Source: Sphingomicrobium sp.
GTDB lineage: Bacteria > Pseudomonadota > Alphaproteobacteria > Sphingomonadales > Sphingomonadaceae
Assembly (NCBI GenBank): GCA_036563485.1
Contig: DATCMI010000001.1
Coordinates: 124,001-188,000, forward strand
Length of the DNA stretch: 64,000 bases
Reading direction: 5' to 3'
Below are positions 1-8,153 of this stretch, in pieces; position 1 is the first letter of the stretch, and each line of letters starts with the position of its first letter. A program made the position numbers and the translations under genes. The notes beneath the pieces were generated by a model. It had not been told where the DNA came from and searched no databases. It saw nothing but the letters and a program-made list of their open reading frames with translations.

Positions 1-131
1 CCACGGGGTTGCGCCCTTTGCCGGCCGGTAAGCTGTTCACCGTCGCTCCGCGGTGCTGCCGTTGACGATCTTGTACTGCGCAGCTGGCCCCCGACGAGGC
101 CGCGCCGTTGAAAGCTTTTCTGACGCGGAGA
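1..131. other. Window edge, no certain gene
   Basis: This stretch lies downstream of galE on the minus strand. A GTG at about position 40 on the minus strand, preceded by GGAG at a suitable distance, could be the start of the next minus-strand gene running off the window, but only about 13 codons are visible, so no product can be named. Confidence 0.25.
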
Positions 132-1139
132 CTAGCTTGCGGATCTTGATTCCCAGCGCAACGCGTCGCGCAAGATCGTGTCTAGGTCATCATATTGAGG
201 GCGCCAATTCAGTTCGGACTGCGCGAGCGAGGGATCAGCAATCACTGCCGGCGGATCTCCAGCCCGAGCCGGGCATAAACGGACGTTCAATCGCGTCCCC
301 CCTACTCTCTCCGCCGCCTCAATCACCTGCTTGACAGAGAATCCTCGCCCGTATCCGCAGTTTGCGACGATGCAATGCCCGCCAGCGAGTAACCGTTTCA
401 GTGCGAGCACGTGAACGTCGGCAAGGTCCGATACGTGGATGTAGTCGCGTACCCCTGTGCCATCTGGCGTTGGAAACTCAGTGCCAAATATCTCCACGAC
501 ATTCCTGCGGCCAACCACTTGTTCGACCACGGCTTTTATCAAATGAGTGGCACCTGCGGTGCGTTGCCCTGCGCGTCCCTGAGGGTCAGCGCCTGCCACA
601 TTGAAGTATCGCAGAGCTGCAAACCGGAATGGAAATGCAGCGGCGACGTCACGAAGCATCCATTCGATAACGAGCTTGGAGGCACCATAGGGATTGATCG
701 GATTGGGTATCGCCGCTTCGGTGATCGGCAATTCTTCCGGTATCCCGTAGATGGCTGCCGTCGACGAGAAGACGAAGTTGCACACTCCGGTGATGATCAT
801 TGCTTCAAGAAGTGCGCGGGTGCTGCAAGAGTTGTTGCTGTAGTATTTGAGCGGGTTCGCCACCGATTCGGGTACGGTTAGAGACGCAGCAAAGTGCATG
901 ACCGCGTCGAACGAACCGTCGCGGAGGAGCTTCACTACGAAGTCGAGGTCACCAACCTCTCCGAGGACAAATGCAGCTTTAACCGGAACTGCCGAGCGAA
1001 AGCCCGTAGAAAGATTATCCACTACCGTTACGCGATATCCGGCATCGCAGAGCGCAAGAACAACGTGGCTTCCAATGTAACCGGCACCACCGGTCACTAG
1101 GATATGCTCTTTCCCGTTCTTTCGCGAGATGTTCGCCAT
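132..1139 (-). CDS. galE: UDP-glucose 4-epimerase
   Basis: This 335-residue protein is an extended short-chain dehydrogenase/reductase of GalE type, interconverting UDP-glucose and UDP-galactose in the cytoplasm for polysaccharide synthesis. The NAD-binding GGAGYIGSH motif is at residues 17-25, and the Ser-Thr plus YGASK catalytic pair sits near residues 125-161. Length matches the family (about 330-340). The ATG at 1139 has GGGAG about 10 bases upstream. It sits in an AT-richer patch with an O-antigen ligase-like gene, which suggests a role in a surface glycan. A UDP-GlcNAc epimerase activity cannot be excluded from sequence alone. Confidence 0.9.
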   Translation of the reverse strand: MANISRKNGKEHILVTGGAGYIGSHVVLALCDAGYRVTVVDNLSTGFRSAVPVKAAFVLGEVGDLDFVVKLLRDGSFDAVMHFAASLTVPESVANPLKYYSNNSCSTRALLEAMIITGVCNFVFSSTAAIYGIPEELPITEAAIPNPINPYGASKLVIEWMLRDVAAAFPFRFAALRYFNVAGADPQGRAGQRTAGATHLIKAVVEQVVGRRNVVEIFGTEFPTPDGTGVRDYIHVSDLADVHVLALKRLLAGGHCIVANCGYGRGFSVKQVIEAAERVGGTRLNVRLCPARAGDPPAVIADPSLAQSELNWRPQYDDLDTILRDALRWESRSAS

Positions 1140-1639
1140 GAATTCGCTACTCCCAGGTACGTGGCGGAGTCAATCTCGCGGTAAGCCGGCAAAAGCTAAT
1201 AAATGAGACTATCATATGGTCTTACCTACCCGCGTCGTAGGTATGGTTCTCTTGCGTTGCGGTCCGCAGCGATCTGGCGATCGCTTTGCAGGTTTTTATA
1301 GGGTCAATGAGGAGTTCGCTGCTTCACCATTTTCCGGCGCACGAATTCCCTCTTCTGCAGCGGACAATTCCCTGTTCGACAAAGCCCGCGTTCGCTGTTC
1401 TGCACTGTAACGAATTCAGCTAAAAACACTGAATTAGTTCGACTAATCAGCAGCTTGCGCGATAATTATAGTTGTCGGTCGGGCGCCACGCGCAGCCCCA
1501 AACGGCGCACTTGTCACCTTGCCGTCCCGTGAATCCGAAAGTTGTCACTTGCGAGCAGATCAGAGACGAACGCCTCGGCTGCCGACAATTGCCTCGTTGG
1601 TTCACACTGAACGAACGGCTGGTAGTCCCTTCGTTCAGC
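1140..1639. other. 500-bp AT-rich intergenic region
   Basis: No convincing gene is visible between galE and the upstream O-antigen ligase-like gene. The stretch is distinctly AT-richer than the chromosome average seen later. It contains two short inverted repeats: one at 1206-1222 (AGAC arms around an ATCATATG-like core), about 70 bases upstream of galE, and one near 1434-1446 (TTAGT-TCG-ACTAA). Either may be regulatory. Short ORFs here have no recognisable content. Confidence 0.4.
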
Positions 1640-3001
1640 TCATCGGATTACGGCGTGCCGCATAGCCCTCAGGTCCCCGCTTGAAGCGCGAGAGGGGGCG
1701 GATCGTTCGTCTGAACGCTGCAACACGAGCACGAGACAGTAGCAGAAGATCACGGAAAGCGCGGTCGTTCGCAACGGGTAGTCTACGAGGCTGTGAATCA
1801 GCATGGCGGCTGTCGCGATGCTCCCCGCTCGAGCCACGATCGGGCCGCTTGTCCATGCGCGCCAGGTATGAAAGCCCCACCAGGCGATAAATCCCGCAAC
1901 TAACACAAGGGCGAGAAGACCACCCTCCACGAACATTTCAATGAAATCGTTATGAGCGTGGTTCACGTAAGTGCTTGAAACGAACTGAGGTTGCTCCTCA
2001 AGCGTGTAAACCGCCGAGAATGACCCACATCCGCTGCCCACCGGGAAGACCGAAGTGCCCGCCATCACTGCGGAAGCCCAAATTTCTTGTCGACCGATGA
2101 TAGACGCCTTCTCGGCTCCAGTTAGTTTACCTTGAACAGGGCTGTTCGCGAGAAATGGGGTGACGGCCAAAGCAACTAGAGCGGCGACGGTCAGTGCCGC
2201 AACGGCTAAACGGCGGCTCTTCCAAGCCAAGGACGCACTAGCAAGCAGCACAGGAATGGCGATCAAAATCGTTGCGAGAGAGCCGTTCATTGCGATTGCG
2301 AGAAGTACGACAATGGCACTTGAACCACCGAAAAGGACGGCCGGCAAAGATTTCTTGAGCTCGCCGGACCGTGCGGAAATGACCAAGACGGCAATGCACG
2401 GGATGCTAATCAAGAGCAGCGTGCCAATGTGATTTCGGTTTGCGAAAAACCCTACGGCAGAGCCCACGTTTGTCATGTCGTATAGGTAGGCAGTGGAGGA
2501 GCCACTGATCACCTGCGCATAGCCTAAGATCGCGCTCAGGAGGGTCGCGCCTACGATCGCAGCCAGCGCCCAGGTGTCCTTAAGGTTGTTATTGCCGGTG
2601 GCAGCCAACACGACGGCTATCGGCGGAACAAGGGCCAAGCCGCAAGACAGAGTGTCGAAAGGAGCCATTGAGAGCGGCAGATTAGGAAGCGGCTCCCGAA
2701 GCAAACTATACCCTTCGATCAGGGTCGATCGTCCGGGCAGATTTGTCCAAATTGCCGGCGGTAGCGGGATCAACTGCAAGATGATCAATGCCAAACCCGC
2801 GGCAAGAAATAGCAGCAGATGTCGCTCGGGGCGTTTGAGCGGACCCGAACCTGTAATTGCAAACCATCCAATCATTAGAAGACCGGCGATCTGCAGTAGA
2901 AAATTGCCCCAGATCGCTTGAGCACTCCCGCCAAGGACCACGCATGCGACTAGGTAACCCGGGAGAGCGATACGCCGGAATTGGTTCGCGCGACGGATCA
3001 C
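1640..3001 (-). CDS. O-antigen ligase/polymerase-like membrane protein
   Basis: The product has 453 residues with about ten hydrophobic segments and resembles the O-antigen ligase (WaaL/Wzy_C) family, which joins or polymerises lipid-linked glycans on the periplasmic face of the inner membrane. The hallmark large periplasmic loop is visible around residues 310-350, with the pattern VGSGCGSF followed by NHAHNDFIE, and a C-terminal IHSLVDYPLR segment. The GTG start overlaps the stop of the gene upstream (GTGA), so the two are co-transcribed. A C-terminal fragment of a paralogue lies at 15964-16425. Ligase versus polymerase (Wzy) cannot be decided. Confidence 0.75.
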   Translation of the reverse strand: MIRRANQFRRIALPGYLVACVVLGGSAQAIWGNFLLQIAGLLMIGWFAITGSGPLKRPERHLLLFLAAGLALIILQLIPLPPAIWTNLPGRSTLIEGYSLLREPLPNLPLSMAPFDTLSCGLALVPPIAVVLAATGNNNLKDTWALAAIVGATLLSAILGYAQVISGSSTAYLYDMTNVGSAVGFFANRNHIGTLLLISIPCIAVLVISARSGELKKSLPAVLFGGSSAIVVLLAIAMNGSLATILIAIPVLLASASLAWKSRRLAVAALTVAALVALAVTPFLANSPVQGKLTGAEKASIIGRQEIWASAVMAGTSVFPVGSGCGSFSAVYTLEEQPQFVSSTYVNHAHNDFIEMFVEGGLLALVLVAGFIAWWGFHTWRAWTSGPIVARAGSIATAAMLIHSLVDYPLRTTALSVIFCYCLVLVLQRSDERSAPSRASSGDLRAMRHAVIR

Positions 3002-3582
3002 AGTTTCCGCAGGCGGAGGCTTGATAAAGAGGCCGCAACTTCCGCAGGATACATTTGCGACAGTCCCTTAAGCTCTAGCCGCTCCGCCTCGCAGTCGGGC
3101 TGCACTTGAAATTGGAACGAGCCTACTCCCGCGCGAGTGTTTAAAGGCGCCTCCGCAAGCACTCGGCCGGCGGGCAAGCAGGTCAGTATCCAGTGGATTC
3201 CGGATGCGCCGGACGTTGCAGAGTCCACCTGGAAGCTGACCTGGTAAGATCCTGCAGGCAGTATCAGCAACTTGGACGCAAGTGCGATTTCGACTCGACC
3301 AAAATGTTCAAGTTGCAGCTGCCGCCCGTTGATCGTTGCCGCGCCTTCAGCTGATTCCGTCAGCCTCCAGTGAAATGGAGAACCTTTAACACGGCGAAAA
3401 TTACCGAAAAGCACTTCTTTTTCTTTGGAGAAGCGCTTCCACAACTCGAAGGCCTCTCTCGAACGGCTTTTCTTAACCATAGCTGACAACAGCGTTCGTT
3501 GCCACGGCGCAAGCGCCCCGCCAGAGTTCTCAGAAGGTGAGATGGAGAGGATCAGGCGCACGTTTCGAGGATCCGCGGCCAA
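2998..3582 (-). CDS. Hypothetical protein, probably C-terminal part of a frameshifted gene
   Basis: This 194-residue reading frame begins at a TTG inside what looks like a continuous coding stretch. The C-terminal 130 residues look like a beta-rich carbohydrate-binding-type domain (segments such as SPFHWRLTES and LLILPAGSYQVSFQV). The same layout, with a membrane anchor, short helical repeats and then this domain, occurs in sphingomonad proteins beside O-antigen ligase genes. The preceding minus-strand frame (3552-3842) encodes a membrane anchor and ends just downstream of a T6 run, where one extra T would join the two frames. It overlaps the ligase-like gene by four bases. Function is unknown. 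Confidence 0.5.
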   Translation of the reverse strand: MAADPRNVRLILSISPSENSGGALAPWQRTLLSAMVKKSRSREAFELWKRFSKEKEVLFGNFRRVKGSPFHWRLTESAEGAATINGRQLQLEHFGRVEIALASKLLILPAGSYQVSFQVDSATSGASGIHWILTCLPAGRVLAEAPLNTRAGVGSFQFQVQPDCEAERLELKGLSQMYPAEVAASLSSLRLRKL

Positions 3583-3842
3583 GGCAGAAAAAACCCAACT
3601 TTTTTGCGTATTCCGCTCCCTACGGGCTCGCCTGCCGCCGCCGTCCGCGCCAGATCCATCATCAACTCAGCTTTCAGAACTTCCGGGTGGTCAGGCCATA
3701 AACGAGGCGTCAGAGACCGGCGCGAGTCGCTCTCATACTGAACGACGGCAATCCGGAATGCGGTGAAGCTCAGGAGAAGCACGCAAGCAAGCACCAGCGT
3801 GGTTCGAAGCAACGATGGTCCGTCAGCGCGTGTGAGCTTCAC
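3552..3842 (-). CDS. Membrane-anchor fragment upstream of the 194-residue ORF
   Basis: Starting from a GTG at 3842 (MKLTRADG), this frame encodes about 96 residues with one transmembrane segment (roughly residues 10-30, TTLVLACVLLLSFTAF), then LWPDHPEVLKAELMMDLART, which resembles the start of a TPR-like helix. An alternative GTG start lies near 3863. The frame runs through AAAAAA and TTTTTT tracts at about 3591-3606 and stops at 3552, while the next frame carries on the coding character. I read it as the N-terminal part of one gene interrupted by a one-base indel, or as a separate small membrane protein. Confidence 0.4.
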   Translation of the reverse strand: MKLTRADGPSLLRTTLVLACVLLLSFTAFRIAVVQYESDSRRSLTPRLWPDHPEVLKAELMMDLARTAAAGEPVGSGIRKKVGFFLPWPRILETCA

Positions 3843-3852
3843 CCGCGCCCCA

Positions 3853-4146
3853 CTAGGAAGCACCAGATGCGCTGGTGTCCCGCGAATCCAAGGGCCGAGC
3901 TGATGTGGTCGCGGAAAATCGCAGTTCAGTCTCGATCGACGAAATGTACCTTTCCACTTGCGCGAGAGTGAGTGCGCCTGGCAACTCGAGCGTCCCTCGC
4001 CCAACATCAACTAGTATGTAGGTATTTTCTAGCTCGCTACCGAGCCAGCTGAACACTCGGGAGCGCATGAGCAGGAGGTCATGTGCGCGTGCCCGTCTCC
4101 TAAGGCGTGCCTCGAGGACTTTGTCGGGCCGGTGCTTACCGATCAC
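3853..4146 (-). CDS. Hypothetical protein of 97 residues
   Basis: The product is an Arg-rich N-terminal helix (VLEARLRRRARAHDLL) followed by a mixed region with no family that I recognise. The GTG at 4146 is used here; codons remain open upstream to a stop near 4175, so the real start may be a few codons earlier. Its stop lies next to the possible starts of the following membrane-anchor frame, which suggests an operon toward the O-antigen ligase-like gene. Base composition is AT-richer than the downstream chromosome, in keeping with acquired polysaccharide genes. Confidence 0.4.
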   Translation of the reverse strand: MIGKHRPDKVLEARLRRRARAHDLLLMRSRVFSWLGSELENTYILVDVGRGTLELPGALTLAQVERYISSIETELRFSATTSARPLDSRDTSASGAS

Positions 4147-4296
4147 GTTTTTACATATGTCGGCTGCAAGCAGTCAGGACAAGTCGACGTCTGCTCATAG
4201 ACTGGTGATACGACGTCTGTGCCAAGCTCGGTCGGCCCCAAATGCGAAGTGCGCAGCCAAGTTTGACGCGGGCGTGCCACCCCCTATGGGGCTGCC

Positions 4297-5295
4297 ATGG
4301 CTGTTCTTGTCACCGGGGCTGCGGGGTTCATCGGCGCGGCGACATCGCGCGTGCTGGTGGAGCGCGGCGACGAGGTCGTCGGCATCGACAATCTCAACGA
4401 TTATTATGACCCCAGCCTCAAGCAGGCGCGGCTTGAACGGCTGACCCAAGAGTTCGGCGAACGCTTCAGGTTCGTTAAGGCCGACTTCTCCGACAATGAA
4501 GCGCTACGCAGCGTTGCCGACGGCATGGAGCTGGACTCGATCGTCCACCTCGGCGCCCAGGCCGGCGTGCGCTACAGCCTGGAAAACCCGGGCGCCTATA
4601 TCCAGTCGAACCTGGTCGGCCATGCGAATATGCTGGAGCTCGCCCGGCACCGGAAGCCGCGGCACATGGTCTACGCCTCCTCATCCTCGGTCTACGGCGG
4701 AAACAAGAGCCTGCCGTTCCGCGTCGAGGATCGCGTCGATCATCCGCTCTCGCTCTATGCAGCGACGAAGAAGGCGGACGAGCTGCTCAGTGAAAGCTAT
4801 GCGAGCCTCTACCGCACGCCGCTGACGGGCCTTCGCTTCTTCACCGTCTACGGGCCGTGGGGACGCCCCGACATGGCGATGTGGATCTTCACCAAGGCGC
4901 TTTACGCCGGAGAGCCCCTGCCCCTGTTCAACGGCGGCAAGATGCGCCGAGACTTCACCTTCGTCGACGATATCGTACGCGGCGTCGTCGCCTGCCTCGA
5001 CGGTCCGCCTGCGGACGACGGCGAGACCAAGGCCGGCGGGTCGAGCGCCCCCCATGCGCTTTACAATATCGGCAACAGCCGGAGCGAAGACCTGATGCGC
5101 GTGGTCGACCTGCTCGAGCAGGAAACCGGGCGCAAGGCGCTTCTCGACCCCAAGCCGATGCAGGTCGGCGACGTGAAGGAAACCTTCGCCGACATCAGCG
5201 CGATTGAACGCGACCATGGCTTCCAGCCGAGCACCTCGATCGACGAGGGCGTGCCGCGGTTCGTCGGCTGGTACAAGGAGTATCACGGGCTTTGA
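4297..5295 (+). CDS. UDP-glucuronate 4-epimerase-like NAD-dependent epimerase
   Basis: This 332-residue extended SDR protein has GAAGFIGAA near residues 7-15, the IDNLNDYYDPSLK signature typical of UDP-glucuronate 4-epimerases (CapI/LspL group), SSSSVYGG and the catalytic YAATK near residues 146-150, and the RFFTVYGPWGRPDMA substrate-binding segment. It would make UDP-galacturonate for capsule or lipopolysaccharide. It is divergent from the AT-rich patch to its left and has normal high GC. Its stop codon overlaps the TTG start of the next gene. The family call is firm; the exact sugar is inferred. Confidence 0.85.
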   Translation: MAVLVTGAAGFIGAATSRVLVERGDEVVGIDNLNDYYDPSLKQARLERLTQEFGERFRFVKADFSDNEALRSVADGMELDSIVHLGAQAGVRYSLENPGAYIQSNLVGHANMLELARHRKPRHMVYASSSSVYGGNKSLPFRVEDRVDHPLSLYAATKKADELLSESYASLYRTPLTGLRFFTVYGPWGRPDMAMWIFTKALYAGEPLPLFNGGKMRRDFTFVDDIVRGVVACLDGPPADDGETKAGGSSAPHALYNIGNSRSEDLMRVVDLLEQETGRKALLDPKPMQVGDVKETFADISAIERDHGFQPSTSIDEGVPRFVGWYKEYHGL

Positions 5296-6254
5296 GCCTG
5301 CCGCTTATCCTTCAGCGCCTGCGCATTCCGGTCGTCGGCGCGCCCTTGTTCATCGTCTCCAACCCGAAGCTGGTGATTGCCCAATGCACCGCCGGGATCG
5401 TCGGCAGCTTTCCCGCGCTCAACGCGCGACCGGCGTCGCTGCTCGACGAATGGCTGCACGAGATTACCGAAGCTTTGGCGGCGTGGAACCGAGACAATCC
5501 GGACCGGCCGTCCGCGCCGTTCGCGGTCAACCAGATCGTCCACCGGTCCAACGACCGGCTCGAGCACGACATGCAGGTCTGCGCCAAGTGGAAGGTGCCG
5601 ATCGTCATCAGCTCGCTCGGCGCCCGCCCGGAGATCAACGACGCGGTGCACTCATGGGGCGGGATTACGCTCCACGACGTCATCGACGACCGCTTCGCGC
5701 GGAAGGCAGTGGAGAAAGGCGCGGACGGGGTGATCGCAGTGGCCGCCGGCGCGGGCGGTCACGCCGGTCGCTGGTCGCCGTTCGCCCTGGTGCAGGAAAT
5801 CCGCGCCTGGTTCGACGGGCCACTGATCCTTTCCGGGTCGATCGCGAACGGGGGCGCGGTGCTGGCGGCCCAGGCGGCTGGTGCCGACCTCGCTTATATC
5901 GGCTCGCCGTTCATCGCGACGGAAGAGGCGAATGCGACCGACGCCTACAAGCAGGGTATCGTCGAAGCCGCGGCGGCGGACATCGTCTACACGAGCCTGT
6001 TCACCGGCGTTCACGGCAATTACCTGCGCTCCTCGATCGTCGCAGCGGGCCTCGACCCGGACAATCTCGAAGGCAGCGATCCGACAGCGATGAAGTTCGG
6101 TTCCGAAGGGTCAAACAAGTCGAAGGCGTGGCGCGACATCTGGGGGTCGGGCCAGGGGATCGGCGCAATCGACCAGGTGCGGCCGGCGCGTGACTATGTC
6201 GACTTGCTTGCCGACCAATATGCCGCGGCGAAAACGCGGCTGTGCGGAGCCTAG
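5292..6254 (+). CDS. Nitronate monooxygenase family flavoprotein
   Basis: The 320-residue TIM-barrel protein belongs to the nitronate monooxygenase/2-nitropropane dioxygenase family, FMN enzymes that oxidise alkyl nitronates such as propionate 3-nitronate. Visible signatures are PLFIVSNPKLVIAQCTAGIVG at the N terminus (family FMN-binding start), VNQIVHRSN, the GADGVIAVAAGAGGHAG phosphate-binding loop near residues 150-165, and LSGSIANGGAV. The TTG start at 5292 overlaps the stop of the epimerase gene (TTGA), implying translational coupling. The actual substrate is not predictable from sequence. Confidence 0.85.
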   Translation: MSLPLILQRLRIPVVGAPLFIVSNPKLVIAQCTAGIVGSFPALNARPASLLDEWLHEITEALAAWNRDNPDRPSAPFAVNQIVHRSNDRLEHDMQVCAKWKVPIVISSLGARPEINDAVHSWGGITLHDVIDDRFARKAVEKGADGVIAVAAGAGGHAGRWSPFALVQEIRAWFDGPLILSGSIANGGAVLAAQAAGADLAYIGSPFIATEEANATDAYKQGIVEAAAADIVYTSLFTGVHGNYLRSSIVAAGLDPDNLEGSDPTAMKFGSEGSNKSKAWRDIWGSGQGIGAIDQVRPARDYVDLLADQYAAAKTRLCGA

Positions 6255-6736
6255 AAGGAGCCGCCGCCTAGGCCGCGCTCAAGGCGGCCCATCAGCGCGC
6301 GCGCCGGGCTCTGCGGCACTTCCGCTTCGACCGTCCCCTCGTCGAGCCGCCTCACGCGTGCATAAAGGTCGGCGCTCGCGTTGATCAGGCGCTGCGCAGC
6401 CTCAGGCAGTTGCACGACAACCGCATCGTCCGTGTCCTGTGCGTGGCCGAGCCGCCGCTCGGGGCGCCGCCCGTCACGATCCGGTATCTCGCCTGATTCG
6501 ATCGCCCGCTGCGTCAGCAGCCAGGCAACGATGTGCATGATGCGGGTGGTAACCTTCAAAGACTCGCAGGCGAAGCCGACGCGGGCGAAGGGCTCGAGCT
6601 CGGCGCGGTCGCCGCGCCCTGCGACGTCGAAATAGGAACGCGCCTCGTCCGCCAGCAGCATCGCCTCGGTATAAAGCGAGTCGATCAGCCGCGACGTGAT
6701 GCGCGTTTCGCGGTTGGGCAGTTCCGATTCGTCCAT
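6251..6736 (-). CDS. DUF1465 / RcdA-like protein
   Basis: From the ATG at 6736 the protein has 161 residues and matches the DUF1465 family, which includes RcdA, the adaptor that helps ClpXP degrade the cell-cycle regulator CtrA in Caulobacter. The conserved helices are visible: LIDSLYTEAMLLADEARSYF at residues 14-33, FACESLKVTTRIMHIVAWLL and the C-terminal LYARVRRLD. A longer frame up to 6826 exists but the extra residues are basic and low quality. It is convergent with the nitronate monooxygenase gene, overlapping by 4 bases. The role in CtrA turnover is inferred from the family. Confidence 0.75.
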   Translation of the reverse strand: MDESELPNRETRITSRLIDSLYTEAMLLADEARSYFDVAGRGDRAELEPFARVGFACESLKVTTRIMHIVAWLLTQRAIESGEIPDRDGRRPERRLGHAQDTDDAVVVQLPEAAQRLINASADLYARVRRLDEGTVEAEVPQSPARALMGRLERGLGGGSF

Positions 6737-6834
6737 TGTGCTCAGTTTGCCATTGTTGCCGCGTGACGAAAACGCCCAAGCGGGGCGGATGCGAAGCGTG
6801 CGTTTGATGCTGTCCCGCTGCGGCACAGCCTAGG

Positions 6835-7029
6835 TCAGGCGATGATATCCGGCGTCATGGTGTCGAGGATGCGCTGGATCTGATCCTTGAGGATCAGCTT
6901 GCGCCGCTTGAGTCGCGCGATCTCGAGCTGGTCGCCGACCGGCTCCGACGTCAGTAGCTGGATGCGCTCGTCGAGTTGGCGATGCTCGGCGCGAAGCGCC
7001 TCCAGTTCGCCGTCATTGTCGTGGTTCAT
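6835..7029 (-). CDS. YdcH family protein (DUF465)
   Basis: This 64-residue, mostly helical protein has the DUF465 pattern: LEALRAEHRQLDERI, then IARLKRRKLILKDQIQRIL, in which the LKxxKLxLKD core is typical. These small cytoplasmic coiled-coil proteins are very common in alphaproteobacteria and have no settled function. It lies upstream of the RcdA-like gene in the same direction, and is divergent from a second YdcH gene at 7192. Confidence 0.8.
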   Translation of the reverse strand: MNHDNDGELEALRAEHRQLDERIQLLTSEPVGDQLEIARLKRRKLILKDQIQRILDTMTPDIIA

Positions 7030-7191
7030 GTTGCACCCTGCCTAGCGCAACGAAGAAGCAGCCGGAACCACCCTGTTAGCGGCGACCCGACGGGCGCCGG
7101 GGGCCAGCCGTTCAAAGGCTCAAGACAAAGAGTTCGAAACGTGATTTATTGCTCGGCGGTGACACTCGCTTTGCGGAAAGGACAGGCACCG

Positions 7192-7356
7192 ATGAACAAT
7201 GTCATGGCGGAGGAACTCGAATCCAAGCACGCCGCTCTTCACGCCCTCATCGAGGAAGAAGAGCATCGCAGCCATCCGGACGAAGACCTTCTCCACCGCC
7301 TGAAGAAAGAAAAGCTCAGACTGAAGGACGAATTGGCCGGCCACCTCACACACTGA
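7192..7356 (+). CDS. YdcH family protein (DUF465), second copy
   Basis: The 54-residue product contains ESKHAALHALIEEEEHR and LLHRLKKEKLRLKDELA, the DUF465 coiled-coil pattern. The ATG at 7192 is chosen because GGAAAGGACA lies just upstream and the family is this short; the frame is open further upstream but that part is not conserved in type. A rho-independent terminator follows within a few bases of the stop, so it is probably monocistronic. Function unknown. Confidence 0.8.
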   Translation: MNNVMAEELESKHAALHALIEEEEHRSHPDEDLLHRLKKEKLRLKDELAGHLTH

Positions 7357-7369
7357 GGCGGCCTTTTTT
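7339..7369 (+). terminator. Rho-independent terminator
   Basis: A 9-bp stem (7339-7347 with 7355-7363, one mismatch), a 7-base loop and a run of six T (7364-7369). It overlaps the last codons and the stop of the small YdcH gene ending at 7356. Confidence 0.8.
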
Positions 7370-7406
7370 GTGCGCGGCGCCTTAAGAGCGCCGCGCCACA
7401 ATTCAC

Positions 7407-7871
7407 TTAGTCGTCGCGGGAGACGCGCTCGATGCGCTCGTGCCGCTCCTGCGCTTCAAGAGTCATCGTCGCAACCGGACGCGCCTCAAGCCGCGCGAGC
7501 GAGATCGGCTCGCCGGTCACTTCGCAATAGCCATATTCGCCTTCGTAGAGGCGGCGAACGGCGCTATCGATCTTGGCAATCAGCTTGCGCTGACGGTCGC
7601 GGGTGCGAAGCTCGATGCCCCAATCCGTTTCGCTCGACGCGCGGTCGGCAAGATCCGGCTCGCGCAGTGAGTCGACCTGGAGCTGGGCCATGGTCGCGCG
7701 CGATTCCTCGACCACCGCTTCTTTCCACGCCTTGAGCTTGCGAAGGAAGTAAGCGCGATGCTTCGCGCACATGAATTCTTCGTCTTCCGAAGGCCGATAG
7801 CCTTCGGGAAGGATGATCCTGTCAAAAGGTTCGAAGTCGTCGCCGTAAAGGTCGACAAGTGCAGTCGCCAT
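7407..7871 (-). CDS. dksA: RNA polymerase-binding transcription factor DksA
   Basis: The 154-residue protein shows the DksA layout: a coiled-coil from about residue 40 to 115 with the tip region DLADRASSETDWGIELRTRDR, then a C-terminal domain GEYGYCEVTGEPISLARLEARP. DksA binds the secondary channel of RNA polymerase and works with ppGpp in the stringent response. Only one Cys of the four-Cys zinc site is present, which is the usual alphaproteobacterial variant rather than damage. A good promoter candidate is seen on the minus strand at 8013-8041. Confidence 0.9.
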   Translation of the reverse strand: MATALVDLYGDDFEPFDRIILPEGYRPSEDEEFMCAKHRAYFLRKLKAWKEAVVEESRATMAQLQVDSLREPDLADRASSETDWGIELRTRDRQRKLIAKIDSAVRRLYEGEYGYCEVTGEPISLARLEARPVATMTLEAQERHERIERVSRDD

Positions 7872-8012
7872 AAGTCCCCTCCCCGCACCAGAGCCCTCGT
7901 CGAGAGCCCATAACGCCGCCGCCTGGCTGCGGCCGGCCCACCGGTGCAGCCGGAGGCAATATTCGCTGACTTATCCGGGACTTACCCAGTCAAGTCGGCT
8001 ATCCCCACGCCG

Positions 8013-8041
8013 CCTATAAATAGAGCAGCCAGGCTTAACAA
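8013..8041 (-). promoter_or_regulatory. Putative sigma-70-type promoter of dksA
   Basis: On the minus strand TTGTTA (8041-8036) and TATAGG (8018-8013) are separated by 17 bases, about 140 bases upstream of the dksA start, giving a leader of about 130 bases. Confidence 0.45.
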
Positions 8042-8153
8042 GGACTGACCGGACCGCAGTGAAGAAATCGCCAAGCTGTTGCGAATATGGCGCAATTTCT
8101 TCTGCTCTTGTTCGCGGTTGCAGCAATGCCGGTGCTCCCGCATAGCGACCGGC

